DNA of 12,294 nucleotides from Comamonadaceae bacterium. GTDB lineage: Bacteria > Pseudomonadota > Gammaproteobacteria > Burkholderiales > Burkholderiaceae_C. The notes under the pieces were generated by a model. It ran no database searches and was not told where the DNA came from. It worked only from the letters and a program-made list of their open reading frames with translations. The stretch covers positions 1 through 12,294 of the forward strand of contig JAJTBK010000176.1 in the NCBI GenBank assembly GCA_021286965.1, given 5' to 3'. Made by a program: the position numbers and the translations under genes. Shown in pieces: positions 6,691-12,294 of the stretch (positions are counted from its first letter, which is position 1; every line of letters starts with the position of its first letter).

Positions 6691-7776
6691 TTATTTCCAG
6701 GGCCGGTGGTAGGCCCCCAGGGTGTGCTGCTGGCCTTCGGCCACCTGGTCGAGGCTGGCCATCCAGGCCGTCTTGGGCGCGTACAAATGGCCCTGCGCCA
6801 TGCAGTGGTCAATCGCCTCGCGCCACACCTTGGTGACCTGCGCGACGTAGGCCGGGCTCCTCTGGCGGCCTTCGATCTTGAAGGCGCGCACGCCCATCTT
6901 CACCAGCTGCGGCAAGAGCTCCAGGGTGTTGAGGCTGGTGGGCTCTTCGAGGGCGTAGTAGTTGTGCTCGTCGCCGACGTCAAAGCGCCCCTTGCACAGC
7001 GTCGGGTAGCCGGCGTTCTCGCCCTGGCCGTACTTGTCGATGAGCACGCCGTTCAGGCGCGATTCGACGCCGCTCGGCGTCTCCTTCCAGCGCACGAACT
7101 TGGCCGGCGAGCACACGCCGTGCGTGTTCGGCGACTCGCCCGTGGCGTACGACGAGAGCGCGCAGCGCCCCTCGACCATCACGCACAGGCTGCCAAAGCC
7201 AAAGACTTCGATCTCGACCGGCGTGCGCTGTGCCACCTGCTTGACCTGCTCGAGCGAGAGCACGCGCGGCAGCACCGCGCGCTGGATGTTGAACTGCTGG
7301 TGGTACAGGTTGATGGCGTCGTGGTTCGTGGCCGAACCCTGCACCGACAGGTGCAGGCGCAGGTCGGGGTGCTTGTCGCAGGCGTAGCGCATCAACCCCG
7401 GGTCGGCCAGGATGATGGCGTCAATGCCCCAGGCGCTGGCGCGGTCCACGGCAGCGCGCCAGGGCGCGGGGTTGCTCGCCTGCGGGTAGGTGTTGAGCGC
7501 CAACAGCACCTTGCGGCCGCGCTGGTGGGCGTAGGCGATGCCTTCCTGGATGGCTTTTTCGTCAAAATTGAGGCCGGCGAAGTTGCGCGCGTTGGTCGCA
7601 TCGCGCAGGCCCAGGTAGACGCAGTCAGCGCCGCCATCGATGGCGTTTTTCAGCGCCGGCAGGCTGCCGGCAGGGCACACGAGTTCGGGGGGCTGGGGCG
7701 CAGCGCCGGGTGCGGGGGCGCTGGCGCTGGAGGCACCGGCCAGCGGGTGCTCCAGGGTGGTTGCGGTGTCGGTCAC
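6691..7776 (-). CDS. ubiU: UbiU, Fe-S subunit of the O2-independent ubiquinone hydroxylase (U32 family)
   Basis: This 361-residue protein closely resembles E. coli UbiU (YhbU): CPAGSLPALK, GLRDATNARNFAGLNF, LPRVLSLEQVKQ, GENAGYPTLCKGR, EEPTSLNTLELLP and FKIEGRQRSPAYV. Cysteines C198, C205, C222 and C261 have spacings of 7, 17 and 39, identical to the E. coli [4Fe-4S] ligands (169, 176, 193, 232). It forms the hydroxylase with UbiV. The start is taken as GTG at 7776 because GAGGAAA sits seven bases upstream; the open frame continues to an ATG at 7875 without family resemblance. Relative to E. coli there is a 29-residue Ala/Pro/Ser-rich N-terminal extension. It is the first gene of the ubi operon, preceded by an FNR-like site. 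Confidence 0.95.
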   Translation of the reverse strand: MTDTATTLEHPLAGASSASAPAPGAAPQPPELVCPAGSLPALKNAIDGGADCVYLGLRDATNARNFAGLNFDEKAIQEGIAYAHQRGRKVLLALNTYPQASNPAPWRAAVDRASAWGIDAIILADPGLMRYACDKHPDLRLHLSVQGSATNHDAINLYHQQFNIQRAVLPRVLSLEQVKQVAQRTPVEIEVFGFGSLCVMVEGRCALSSYATGESPNTHGVCSPAKFVRWKETPSGVESRLNGVLIDKYGQGENAGYPTLCKGRFDVGDEHNYYALEEPTSLNTLELLPQLVKMGVRAFKIEGRQRSPAYVAQVTKVWREAIDHCMAQGHLYAPKTAWMASLDQVAEGQQHTLGAYHRPWK

Positions 7777-7780
7777 GTGG

Positions 7781-7787
7781 TTTCCTC
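7781..7787 (-). promoter_or_regulatory. Ribosome binding site that decides the ubiU GTG start
   Basis: GAGGAAA on the minus strand (7787-7781) precedes GTG at 7776 with ordinary spacing. No comparable site was noted before the upstream in-frame ATG codons, which argues for the GTG start. Confidence 0.7.
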
Positions 7788-7820
7788 GGCGCGGCATCCA
7801 CGCGCCGCGCATGGGGGCGC

Positions 7821-7826
7821 ACCTTA
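7821..7826 (-). promoter_or_regulatory. Weak -10 element candidate of the ubiU promoter
   Basis: TAAGGT on the minus strand keeps only the first two bases and the last T of TATAAT, and is preceded by TGGC. It falls exactly at -12 to -7 if the upstream dyad is centred at -41.5, giving a predicted transcript start near 7814 and a leader of about 38 bases. A poor -10 is common where an activator is needed. This is geometric inference only. Confidence 0.35.
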
Positions 7827-7848
7827 GCCAGATGGACACCGGCACGCC

Positions 7849-7862
7849 ATGACGTGGGTCAA
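7849..7862 (-). promoter_or_regulatory. Candidate FNR/CRP-superfamily binding site upstream of ubiU
   Basis: On the minus strand the sequence is TTGAC-CCAC-GTCAT, a near-perfect dyad matching the FNR-type layout TTGAT-N4-ATCAA with the inner A/T pair changed to C/G. It begins 73 bases upstream of the ubiU GTG and is centred at 7855.5. In E. coli, FNR is reported to control ubiUV, so an FNR/ANR/DNR-type activator is plausible. The TTGAC...GTCA form could also suit another CRP-family protein. Binding is not shown. Confidence 0.45.
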
Positions 7863-7925
7863 CGGCACGCCACAATACCCTACGACGCTCCTGGGATTTT
7901 GGTCTTCAGATAAGAGCCAAGACAC

Positions 7926-7972
7926 TATATTTTAAATAGCGCCCCACGCTTATCCATCAAGCGCTTCAGGCC
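7926..7972. repeat. Degenerate palindromic repeat, copy 4 (3' of the hydrolase gene)
   Basis: ACGCTT (7946-7951) can pair with AAGCGC (7959-7964) with one wobble pair, and an AAATAGC flank (7934-7940) resembles the edges of copies 1 and 2. The element overlaps the final codons and stop of the hydrolase gene (7966) and is followed on the minus strand by an AT-rich tract. It is much decayed, so membership of the family is likely but not certain. Confidence 0.4.
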
Positions 7973-8814
7973 GATGGAATGGTTTTTTGCAACCAGCGGC
8001 GCAACAGGTCGAACACCGGCTCGGCCAGCTCCGGGCTTTCGTTGAACAGCTCGTGGTACAGCGGGCCCAATTCATGGGCCTGCACCACACTGCGCGGCGC
8101 AGCGGCGGCAAAGGCGCGGCTGCCAGCGGGGTTGACCAGGCGATCATCCCCCGCCCACAGCAGCAGCGTCGGCACCCGCCAGCCGGGGGCAGCCGCGATG
8201 GTGGCCGGGCCCGTCCGGGCAATGAAGCGCGCCAGGCGCGCGCTGATGCGGTCGTGGCACAGCGGGTCGCGCTGGTAGCGCGCCACGACCTCGGCGTCGT
8301 GCGAGAGGTAGCGTGCATCGAGCCCGTTGCCCAGGCGCAGCCCCGGGGCGATGCGCGGCACCCAGCGCAGCAGCCAGCGCTGCCAGGCGCTCAGGCCGGC
8401 ATCGAGCGCGGGCGAGGACAGCACCAGCGCATCGACCGCGCGCAGCCCCCGGGCGACGAAGGCCGCCGCCACCAGGCCGCCCATGCTGTGCCCGAGCAGC
8501 ACGAGTTTTTCGCCCTCGGCCATGCGCGCCCGGGTGGCATCGACGAGGTCGGCCAGATCGCGCAGCAGGCGCTCATCGTCGCCCAGGCCGCCGCGCGGGC
8601 CGCCCGATTCGCCATGGCCGTACTGGTCGTAGCCGCGCATGGCGTAGCCCCAGGCGTTGAGCTGCTGCGCCAGCGCGTCGTAACGCCCGGCGTGCTCGCC
8701 CAGGCCATGCACCAGCAGCACGGTGGCGCGCGGCGCGCCCTCGCCGGGCCAGTCCTGCAGGGCCAGGTTCTCACCATCGCTGGCGGTGAAAGTCGTCAGT
8801 TGGGAGGCGGACAT
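7966..8814 (-). CDS. Alpha/beta hydrolase, monoacylglycerol lipase / lysophospholipase-like
   Basis: This 282-residue protein has the serine hydrolase fold of the Hydrolase_4 / S33 group. HGLGEHAGRY (36-45) carries the oxyanion HG and is typical of monoacylglycerol lipases and PldB-type lysophospholipases. GHSMGG (108-113) holds the nucleophile S110, AGDDRLV (221-227) the likely acid D224, and LYHELFNE (252-259) the likely catalytic H254. It has no signal peptide, so action on intracellular or membrane monoacylglycerols or lysolipids is expected; the substrate cannot be read from sequence. The open frame runs upstream through the AbrB gene, but the ATG at 8814 fits the family start; its Shine-Dalgarno is poor. 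It lies 41 bases after the AbrB-family gene and may be co-transcribed with it. The 3' end lies in repeat copy 4. Confidence 0.9.
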   Translation of the reverse strand: MSASQLTTFTASDGENLALQDWPGEGAPRATVLLVHGLGEHAGRYDALAQQLNAWGYAMRGYDQYGHGESGGPRGGLGDDERLLRDLADLVDATRARMAEGEKLVLLGHSMGGLVAAAFVARGLRAVDALVLSSPALDAGLSAWQRWLLRWVPRIAPGLRLGNGLDARYLSHDAEVVARYQRDPLCHDRISARLARFIARTGPATIAAAPGWRVPTLLLWAGDDRLVNPAGSRAFAAAAPRSVVQAHELGPLYHELFNESPELAEPVFDLLRRWLQKTIPSA

Positions 8815-8855
8815 GGGGATGGATGCGAAAAGAAAAGGGGGCCATCGTACGGGTT

Positions 8856-9875
8856 TTACAGACGGCACGCCCTGGCCACGCGCTGCGTCAGCGCCGGGCC
8901 GATGAGCAGCACGAGCAGAAAACGCGCCAGCTGCATGGCCATGACGAAGCCGGTATCGACCGCGCTGCCGGCAACGATCACGGCCATCGAGTCCGCGCCG
9001 CCGGGGCAGGTGGCGAGGAAGGCGCTGAGCGCATCCAGGCCCGTGGCCCAGTGCAGCACCGCGCCCGTCGCCAGGCCGACGAGCATCAGCAGCAGCGTGC
9101 ACAGCAGCACCTGCGGCAGGGTGCGCAGCGCGTGCCGCAGGATGGCGTGCGTAAAGCGCAGGCCCACGCTCCAGCCCAGGCTGGCGTAAGACAGCCACAG
9201 CAGCGCCGGCGGCAGCGCGGGCGCCTGGCCCCACAGGTTTTGCAGCAGCACGGCGCCCAGCAGCGGCAGCACCATGGCGCCACCGGCCAGGCGCAGGCGC
9301 GGCGCCAGCAGCGTGCCCAGCAGCACCAGCGCTGCCGTCCAGCCCAGGCCGGCGGCGCTGGGCTGGCCCCACCAGGCGCTGGCGGCGGGCGCGGCAGCGG
9401 TGGCACCGACTGCGGCATCGCCCAGCACGGCGCGGCTCACCAGCGCCGCCACCAGGGTGATGAGCAGCAGCCGCGTGTACTGCATGAAGGCCACCAGGCG
9501 CATGTCGGCGCCGTACTGGCCGGCGAGCACCACCATGGCGGCGGAGGCGCCGGGCGTCATGCCCCACAGCGCGGTGCTGCCGGGCATGACCTGGCGGCGC
9601 ATGAGCCACCAGCCCAGCACGGTGCTGGCGCCGATCAGGAGCAGGGTGGCGCCCAGGAACAGCGGCGCGTGGGCCCACACGGCGGCGAGCTGGCGCGGCT
9701 GCAGGCTTTGCGCCATGAGGCAGCCGAGCAGCGCCTGCCCGGCGTTGAAGCCCCAGGCCGGCAGCGCCAGCTGCACGCCGCGCACGGCCAGCAGCACGGC
9801 GAGCGCGCCGCTGCCGGCACACAGCAGCAGCCAGTGGCCAGCCGGGCGCAGGGACGGGAAACGATTTACTATCAA
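8856..9875 (-). CDS. AbrB-family (membrane duplication) integral membrane protein, start uncertain
   Basis: About 339 residues, mostly hydrophobic, with the two-fold repeat of the AbrB/AmoA-like membrane family (E. coli AbrB, about 350). Conserved segments: GQALLGCLMAQSL (46-58), MPGSTALWGMTPGASAAM (97-114), QYGADMRLVAFMQYTRLLL (120-138), YASLGWSVGLRF (230-241) and TCPGGADSMAVIVAGS (289-304), the last repeating the PGG/SPG-like motif. About nine to ten membrane helices are likely. The function is not settled; the name transcriptional regulator is historical and a transport role has been suggested. The start is a problem: the frame begins with TTG inside repeat copy 3, a stop lies four codons further up, and the N-terminus is about ten residues short of E. 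coli AbrB. The true start may be internal, or the 5' end may be eroded. Confidence 0.85.
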   Translation of the reverse strand: MIVNRFPSLRPAGHWLLLCAGSGALAVLLAVRGVQLALPAWGFNAGQALLGCLMAQSLQPRQLAAVWAHAPLFLGATLLLIGASTVLGWWLMRRQVMPGSTALWGMTPGASAAMVVLAGQYGADMRLVAFMQYTRLLLITLVAALVSRAVLGDAAVGATAAAPAASAWWGQPSAAGLGWTAALVLLGTLLAPRLRLAGGAMVLPLLGAVLLQNLWGQAPALPPALLWLSYASLGWSVGLRFTHAILRHALRTLPQVLLCTLLLMLVGLATGAVLHWATGLDALSAFLATCPGGADSMAVIVAGSAVDTGFVMAMQLARFLLVLLIGPALTQRVARACRL

Positions 9876-9925
9876 AAAAGGAGCTGCTTACGCTTGCCTA
9901 CAAAGGGCTCGCGGCATAAAACATG
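9866..9925. repeat. Palindromic repeat, copy 3, inverted (between M20 peptidase and AbrB genes)
   Basis: On the plus strand AGCTGCTTACGCTTG (9882-9896) matches the minus-strand reading of copies 1 and 2, so this copy is in the opposite orientation. The second arm (9901-9915) is decayed. On the minus strand GAGC/GCTC (9910-9907 with 9884-9881) could close a stem, followed by a six-T run (9879-9874). It lies directly after the M20 stop (9930) and reaches into the apparent AbrB start. Confidence 0.55.
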
Positions 9926-9929
9926 CAAA

Positions 9930-11393
9930 TTACGGCATGGCGGCGATGACCTGGGCGACGGCGGCGGTCAGGCGCTTGGCGTAGGGTACGTGCAGGAATT
10001 CGTTCGGGCCGTGGGCGTTGCTCTTGGGGCCGAGCACGCCGCAGACCATCATTTGCGCCTTCGGAAAGCCCTGGCTGAGCATGTTCATGAGCGGGATGGT
10101 GCCGCCCTGGCCGATGTAGCCCAGGCCGGCGCCAAACTGCGCCTGGCTGGCGCTTTGCAGTGCCTGCTCGAACCAGGGGGCTTCGGCGGGGGCGTTCCAG
10201 CCGTTGGCCGCGCCCTCGCTCTCCCAGGTGACGCGCGCCTGGTAGGGGGCGTTGTCTTCGAGCAGGGTTTTGAGCTCCTGCACGGCGGCGGCGGCGTCCA
10301 CCAGCGGCGGCAGGCGCAGGCTGAGCTTGAAGGCGGTGTAGGGGCGCAGCACGTTGCCGGCGTCGCGCAGCGCCGGCAGGCCCTCGGCGCCGGTGACGGA
10401 CAAGGTCGGCTCCCAGGTGCGGCGCAAGAGCGCCTGCGCCGGGTCGTCGGTGGTGGGCAGGGCCAGGGTGCTGGCGCCGCCGCAGTCGCTGTGCGCCCAG
10501 GGGTAGCTTTGGAACAGGCCGCGCCCGAGGATGGCGGCCGTGGCCTGCGCCTGCGCCTGGCGGGCGGGCGGGATGGGGCAGTGAAAGCTCGCCGGCAGCA
10601 GGCGGCCGGTGGCAGAGTCTTCGAGCCGGTCGAGCACCTGGCGCATGATGCGAAAGCTCGACGGCACCAGGCCCGAGGCGTCGCCCGAGTGGATGCCTTC
10701 GGTCAGGATTTGCACCTTGAGCGTGCCGCTGGCCATGCCGCGCAGGCTGGTGGTGAGCCACAGCTGGTCGTAGTTGCCCGCGCCCGAATCGAGGCAGACG
10801 ACCAGGCCGACGTCGCCCAGGCGGCTCTTCAAGGCGTCGATGTAGGGCAGCAGGTCTTGCGAGCCGCTTTCCTCGCCGGTTTCGATCAGGCCGACGATGC
10901 GCGGGTGCGCCACGCCCTGGCGCTGGAGTTCTTGCACGGCGGCGATGCTGGCGTACACCGCGTAGCCGTCGTCGGCGCCACCCCGGCCGTAGAGCTTGCC
11001 GTCTTCGTAATGCGGCGTCCAGGGGCCCAGCCCTGCGCGCCAGCCGTCAAACTCAGGCTGCTTGTCCAGGTGGCCGTACATGAGCACGGTTTGGCTGCCG
11101 GGATGGTTGTGCGCGGCGACTTCAAAAAACAGCACCGGCGTGCGCCCGGGCAGGCGCACGATTTCGAGCTGCAGGCCGGCGACTTTTTGCGCCTGCACCC
11201 AGTCGGCGGCGTTGCGCAGCACGGTGTCGAGCAGGCCCTGCTGCTCCCAGTCGGGCGCGAACAGGGGCGATTTGGCGGGGATGCGGATGTAGTCGTGCAG
11301 CTGGGGCACGATGTCCTCGTCCCAGCGGCGGCTGAGGTGCGCCAGGGCGTCGGCGCTGTGCAATGGGTGGGGGCTGGCGTGGGGGGCGTTCAT
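9930..11393 (-). CDS. M20 family metallopeptidase (dipeptidase-like)
   Basis: This 487-residue protein carries the M20 di-zinc site in order: YGHLDKQPEFDGW (H108, D110), GRGGADDGYAVYA (bridging D141), ETGEESGS (general base E174 and metal E175), CLDSGAG (metal D202), the dimerisation-domain TEGIHSGDASG (H235), and SNAHGPNEF (metal H461). DDGYA replaces the DDKG of carnosinase-like members, suggesting a distinct bacterial subfamily. It most likely hydrolyses dipeptides or short peptides in the cytoplasm; no signal peptide is seen. The ATG at 11393 is chosen, with only a weak Shine-Dalgarno. It starts 53 bases after the diguanylate cyclase stop and is followed by repeat copy 3, which probably ends the unit. 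The exact substrate is unknown. Confidence 0.92.
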   Translation of the reverse strand: MNAPHASPHPLHSADALAHLSRRWDEDIVPQLHDYIRIPAKSPLFAPDWEQQGLLDTVLRNAADWVQAQKVAGLQLEIVRLPGRTPVLFFEVAAHNHPGSQTVLMYGHLDKQPEFDGWRAGLGPWTPHYEDGKLYGRGGADDGYAVYASIAAVQELQRQGVAHPRIVGLIETGEESGSQDLLPYIDALKSRLGDVGLVVCLDSGAGNYDQLWLTTSLRGMASGTLKVQILTEGIHSGDASGLVPSSFRIMRQVLDRLEDSATGRLLPASFHCPIPPARQAQAQATAAILGRGLFQSYPWAHSDCGGASTLALPTTDDPAQALLRRTWEPTLSVTGAEGLPALRDAGNVLRPYTAFKLSLRLPPLVDAAAAVQELKTLLEDNAPYQARVTWESEGAANGWNAPAEAPWFEQALQSASQAQFGAGLGYIGQGGTIPLMNMLSQGFPKAQMMVCGVLGPKSNAHGPNEFLHVPYAKRLTAAVAQVIAAMP

Positions 11394-11446
11394 GGCAAAA
11401 CCATCCAGGAAAGGCGCGGCCCGGGTCGGCGGGCGGCAGGGGGTGT

Positions 11447-12294
11447 CTATTGCAGCGACATCGGGAACGTACCGGGGTCGTCAAGCGTGGTCGCGGGGCT
11501 GCTGTAGGCGCGCGTCTGGGTCACGACCTCGACCCGGTTGCGGCCGTTTTGCTTGGCCTGGTACATGGCCCGGTCGGCGGCGTCGATGAGCATATCCCAG
11601 CTGTCGGTATCGGCCGGGTAGCCGCCGTATACCCCTATGCTGATCGTGACCGCGATCGCCTGCCCCTGCCAGTGGCAGACGGAGTCCTGCACGCTCTGGC
11701 GCAGCTGCTCGGCCAGCACCAGGGCGCCGGCGAGGTCGGTGTCGGGCAGCAGCACCAGAAATTCTTCACCGCCGTAGCGGCCGACCATGTCCTGGGTGCG
11801 CACGCGGTCGCACAGCACGTTGACGACGTGGCGCAGCACCTGGTCGCCGCCGAGATGGCCGTAGGCGTCGTTGACGCGCTTGAAGTGGTCGATGTCGAGC
11901 ACCATGAGCGCAATCGGCTGGCGCGTGCGCTTGGCGCGCGCTACGTCGCGGTCCAGGGCAAAGATGATGAACCGCCGGTTGGCGACCCCGGTCAGGGCGT
12001 CGGTGGTGGCCAGGCGGCGGTTGCTGGCATCGAGCTTGTCGCGGCTCATGAAAACGAAACCGAGCGAAGCCATGAGCATGGCGGCAAAAGAGGCGACGAA
12101 GGTCAGGCTCAGCAGCGTTGCGCCGGACAGCCCCTGGGCCGCCGGCAGCACCCCAAGCAGCGCGCGCAACAGCAGCACCGCGATCATGGCGCGCAACGCC
12201 CAGCGCAGCAGGCGCAGGCCACGCCCCTTCAGGCGCGGCACGCTGCGGCGCAGCGCCCACAGCATGAGCCCCATCTGCAGGCACAAACACAGGC
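11447..12294 (-). CDS. GGDEF diguanylate cyclase, membrane-anchored (5' end beyond window)
   Basis: At least 280 residues, open to the window edge, so the N-terminus is missing. Two hydrophobic stretches (about 24-47 and 54-80, counted from the TTG at 12286) look like the last helices of a membrane sensor domain. A short linker then leads to TTDALTGVANRR. The GGDEF domain has metal-binding DIDHFKRVND (131-140) and an active GGEEF (172-176). RTQD (163-166), exactly five residues before it, is an inhibitory I-site, so product feedback is expected. The enzyme should make cyclic di-GMP from two GTP at the inner face of the membrane. No EAL domain follows. The signal sensed cannot be judged from the visible part. 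Confidence 0.92.
   Translation of the reverse strand, partial: LCLCLQMGLMLWALRRSVPRLKGRGLRLLRWALRAMIAVLLLRALLGVLPAAQGLSGATLLSLTFVASFAAMLMASLGFVFMSRDKLDASNRRLATTDALTGVANRRFIIFALDRDVARAKRTRQPIALMVLDIDHFKRVNDAYGHLGGDQVLRHVVNVLCDRVRTQDMVGRYGGEEFLVLLPDTDLAGALVLAEQLRQSVQDSVCHWQGQAIAVTISIGVYGGYPADTDSWDMLIDAADRAMYQAKQNGRNRVEVVTQTRAYSSPATTLDDPGTFPMSLQ

Noticed and set aside
5767..7776. Two U32-family collagenase-like peptidases
   Set aside because: The cysteine spacing, lengths, tandem order and adjacency to ubiT identify them as UbiV and UbiU; a protease role is not supported.
7777..7875. Upstream ATG giving a 394-residue UbiU
   Set aside because: The extension would overlap the candidate FNR site and -10, has no good ribosome site, and has no family similarity.
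7966..9822. 618-codon minus frame extending the hydrolase upstream
   Set aside because: The extension is an out-of-frame reading of the AbrB gene. The hydrolase fold begins at the ATG at 8814.
8823..11507. 894-codon open frame on the plus strand across the AbrB and M20 genes
   Set aside because: It has the same Gln/Arg/Ala/His-rich antisense composition and no family resemblance. It spans two real genes and their intergenic repeat.

Overview
The window is GC-rich, tightly packed DNA that looks like a chromosomal segment of a betaproteobacterium, most likely a member of the Comamonadaceae (Acidovorax, Alicycliphilus or a relative). That placement rests on the codon usage, on the protein families, and on four copies of a palindromic repeat with the GCTAGCGCTTG / CAAGCGCTAGC core that I associate with this family. 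No mobile element, RNA gene, CRISPR array or prophage gene was seen. Every gene except a small acylphosphatase lies on the minus strand.

Layout from left to right: a dinG-type Fe-S helicase gene (63-2261, minus), divergent from acylphosphatase (2375-2674, plus). Convergent with that is a block on the minus strand, read from 7776 down to 2692: ubiU, ubiV, ubiT, a small DGC-domain cysteine protein, ubiX, then a hairpin repeat and ubiD. To the right are a monoacylglycerol-lipase-like alpha/beta hydrolase (7966-8814), an AbrB-family membrane protein (8856-9875), an M20 metallopeptidase (9930-11393) and a GGDEF diguanylate cyclase cut by the window edge (11447-12294), all minus.

The centre of interest is the ubi block. 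UbiU and UbiV carry the four-cysteine patterns of the O2-independent ubiquinone hydroxylases, UbiT is the SCP2-type lipid-binding partner, UbiX makes prenyl-FMN, and UbiD is the prenyl-FMN-dependent decarboxylase. Together they read as a compact set for making ubiquinone without oxygen. ubiT, the DGC gene and ubiX are joined by ATGA stop/start overlaps, so the unnamed DGC protein is translationally embedded between two ubiquinone genes and is a candidate new component. Upstream of ubiU is an FNR/CRP-like dyad (TTGAC-N4-GTCAT) spaced exactly as in a class II activated promoter from a weak -10, which fits anaerobic induction.

The four repeats each lie just downstream of, or overlap, the stop codon of a minus-strand gene (dinG, ubiX, the hydrolase, the M20 peptidase). 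At least two form hairpins followed by a T run, so they may act as terminators or mRNA-stabilising ends.
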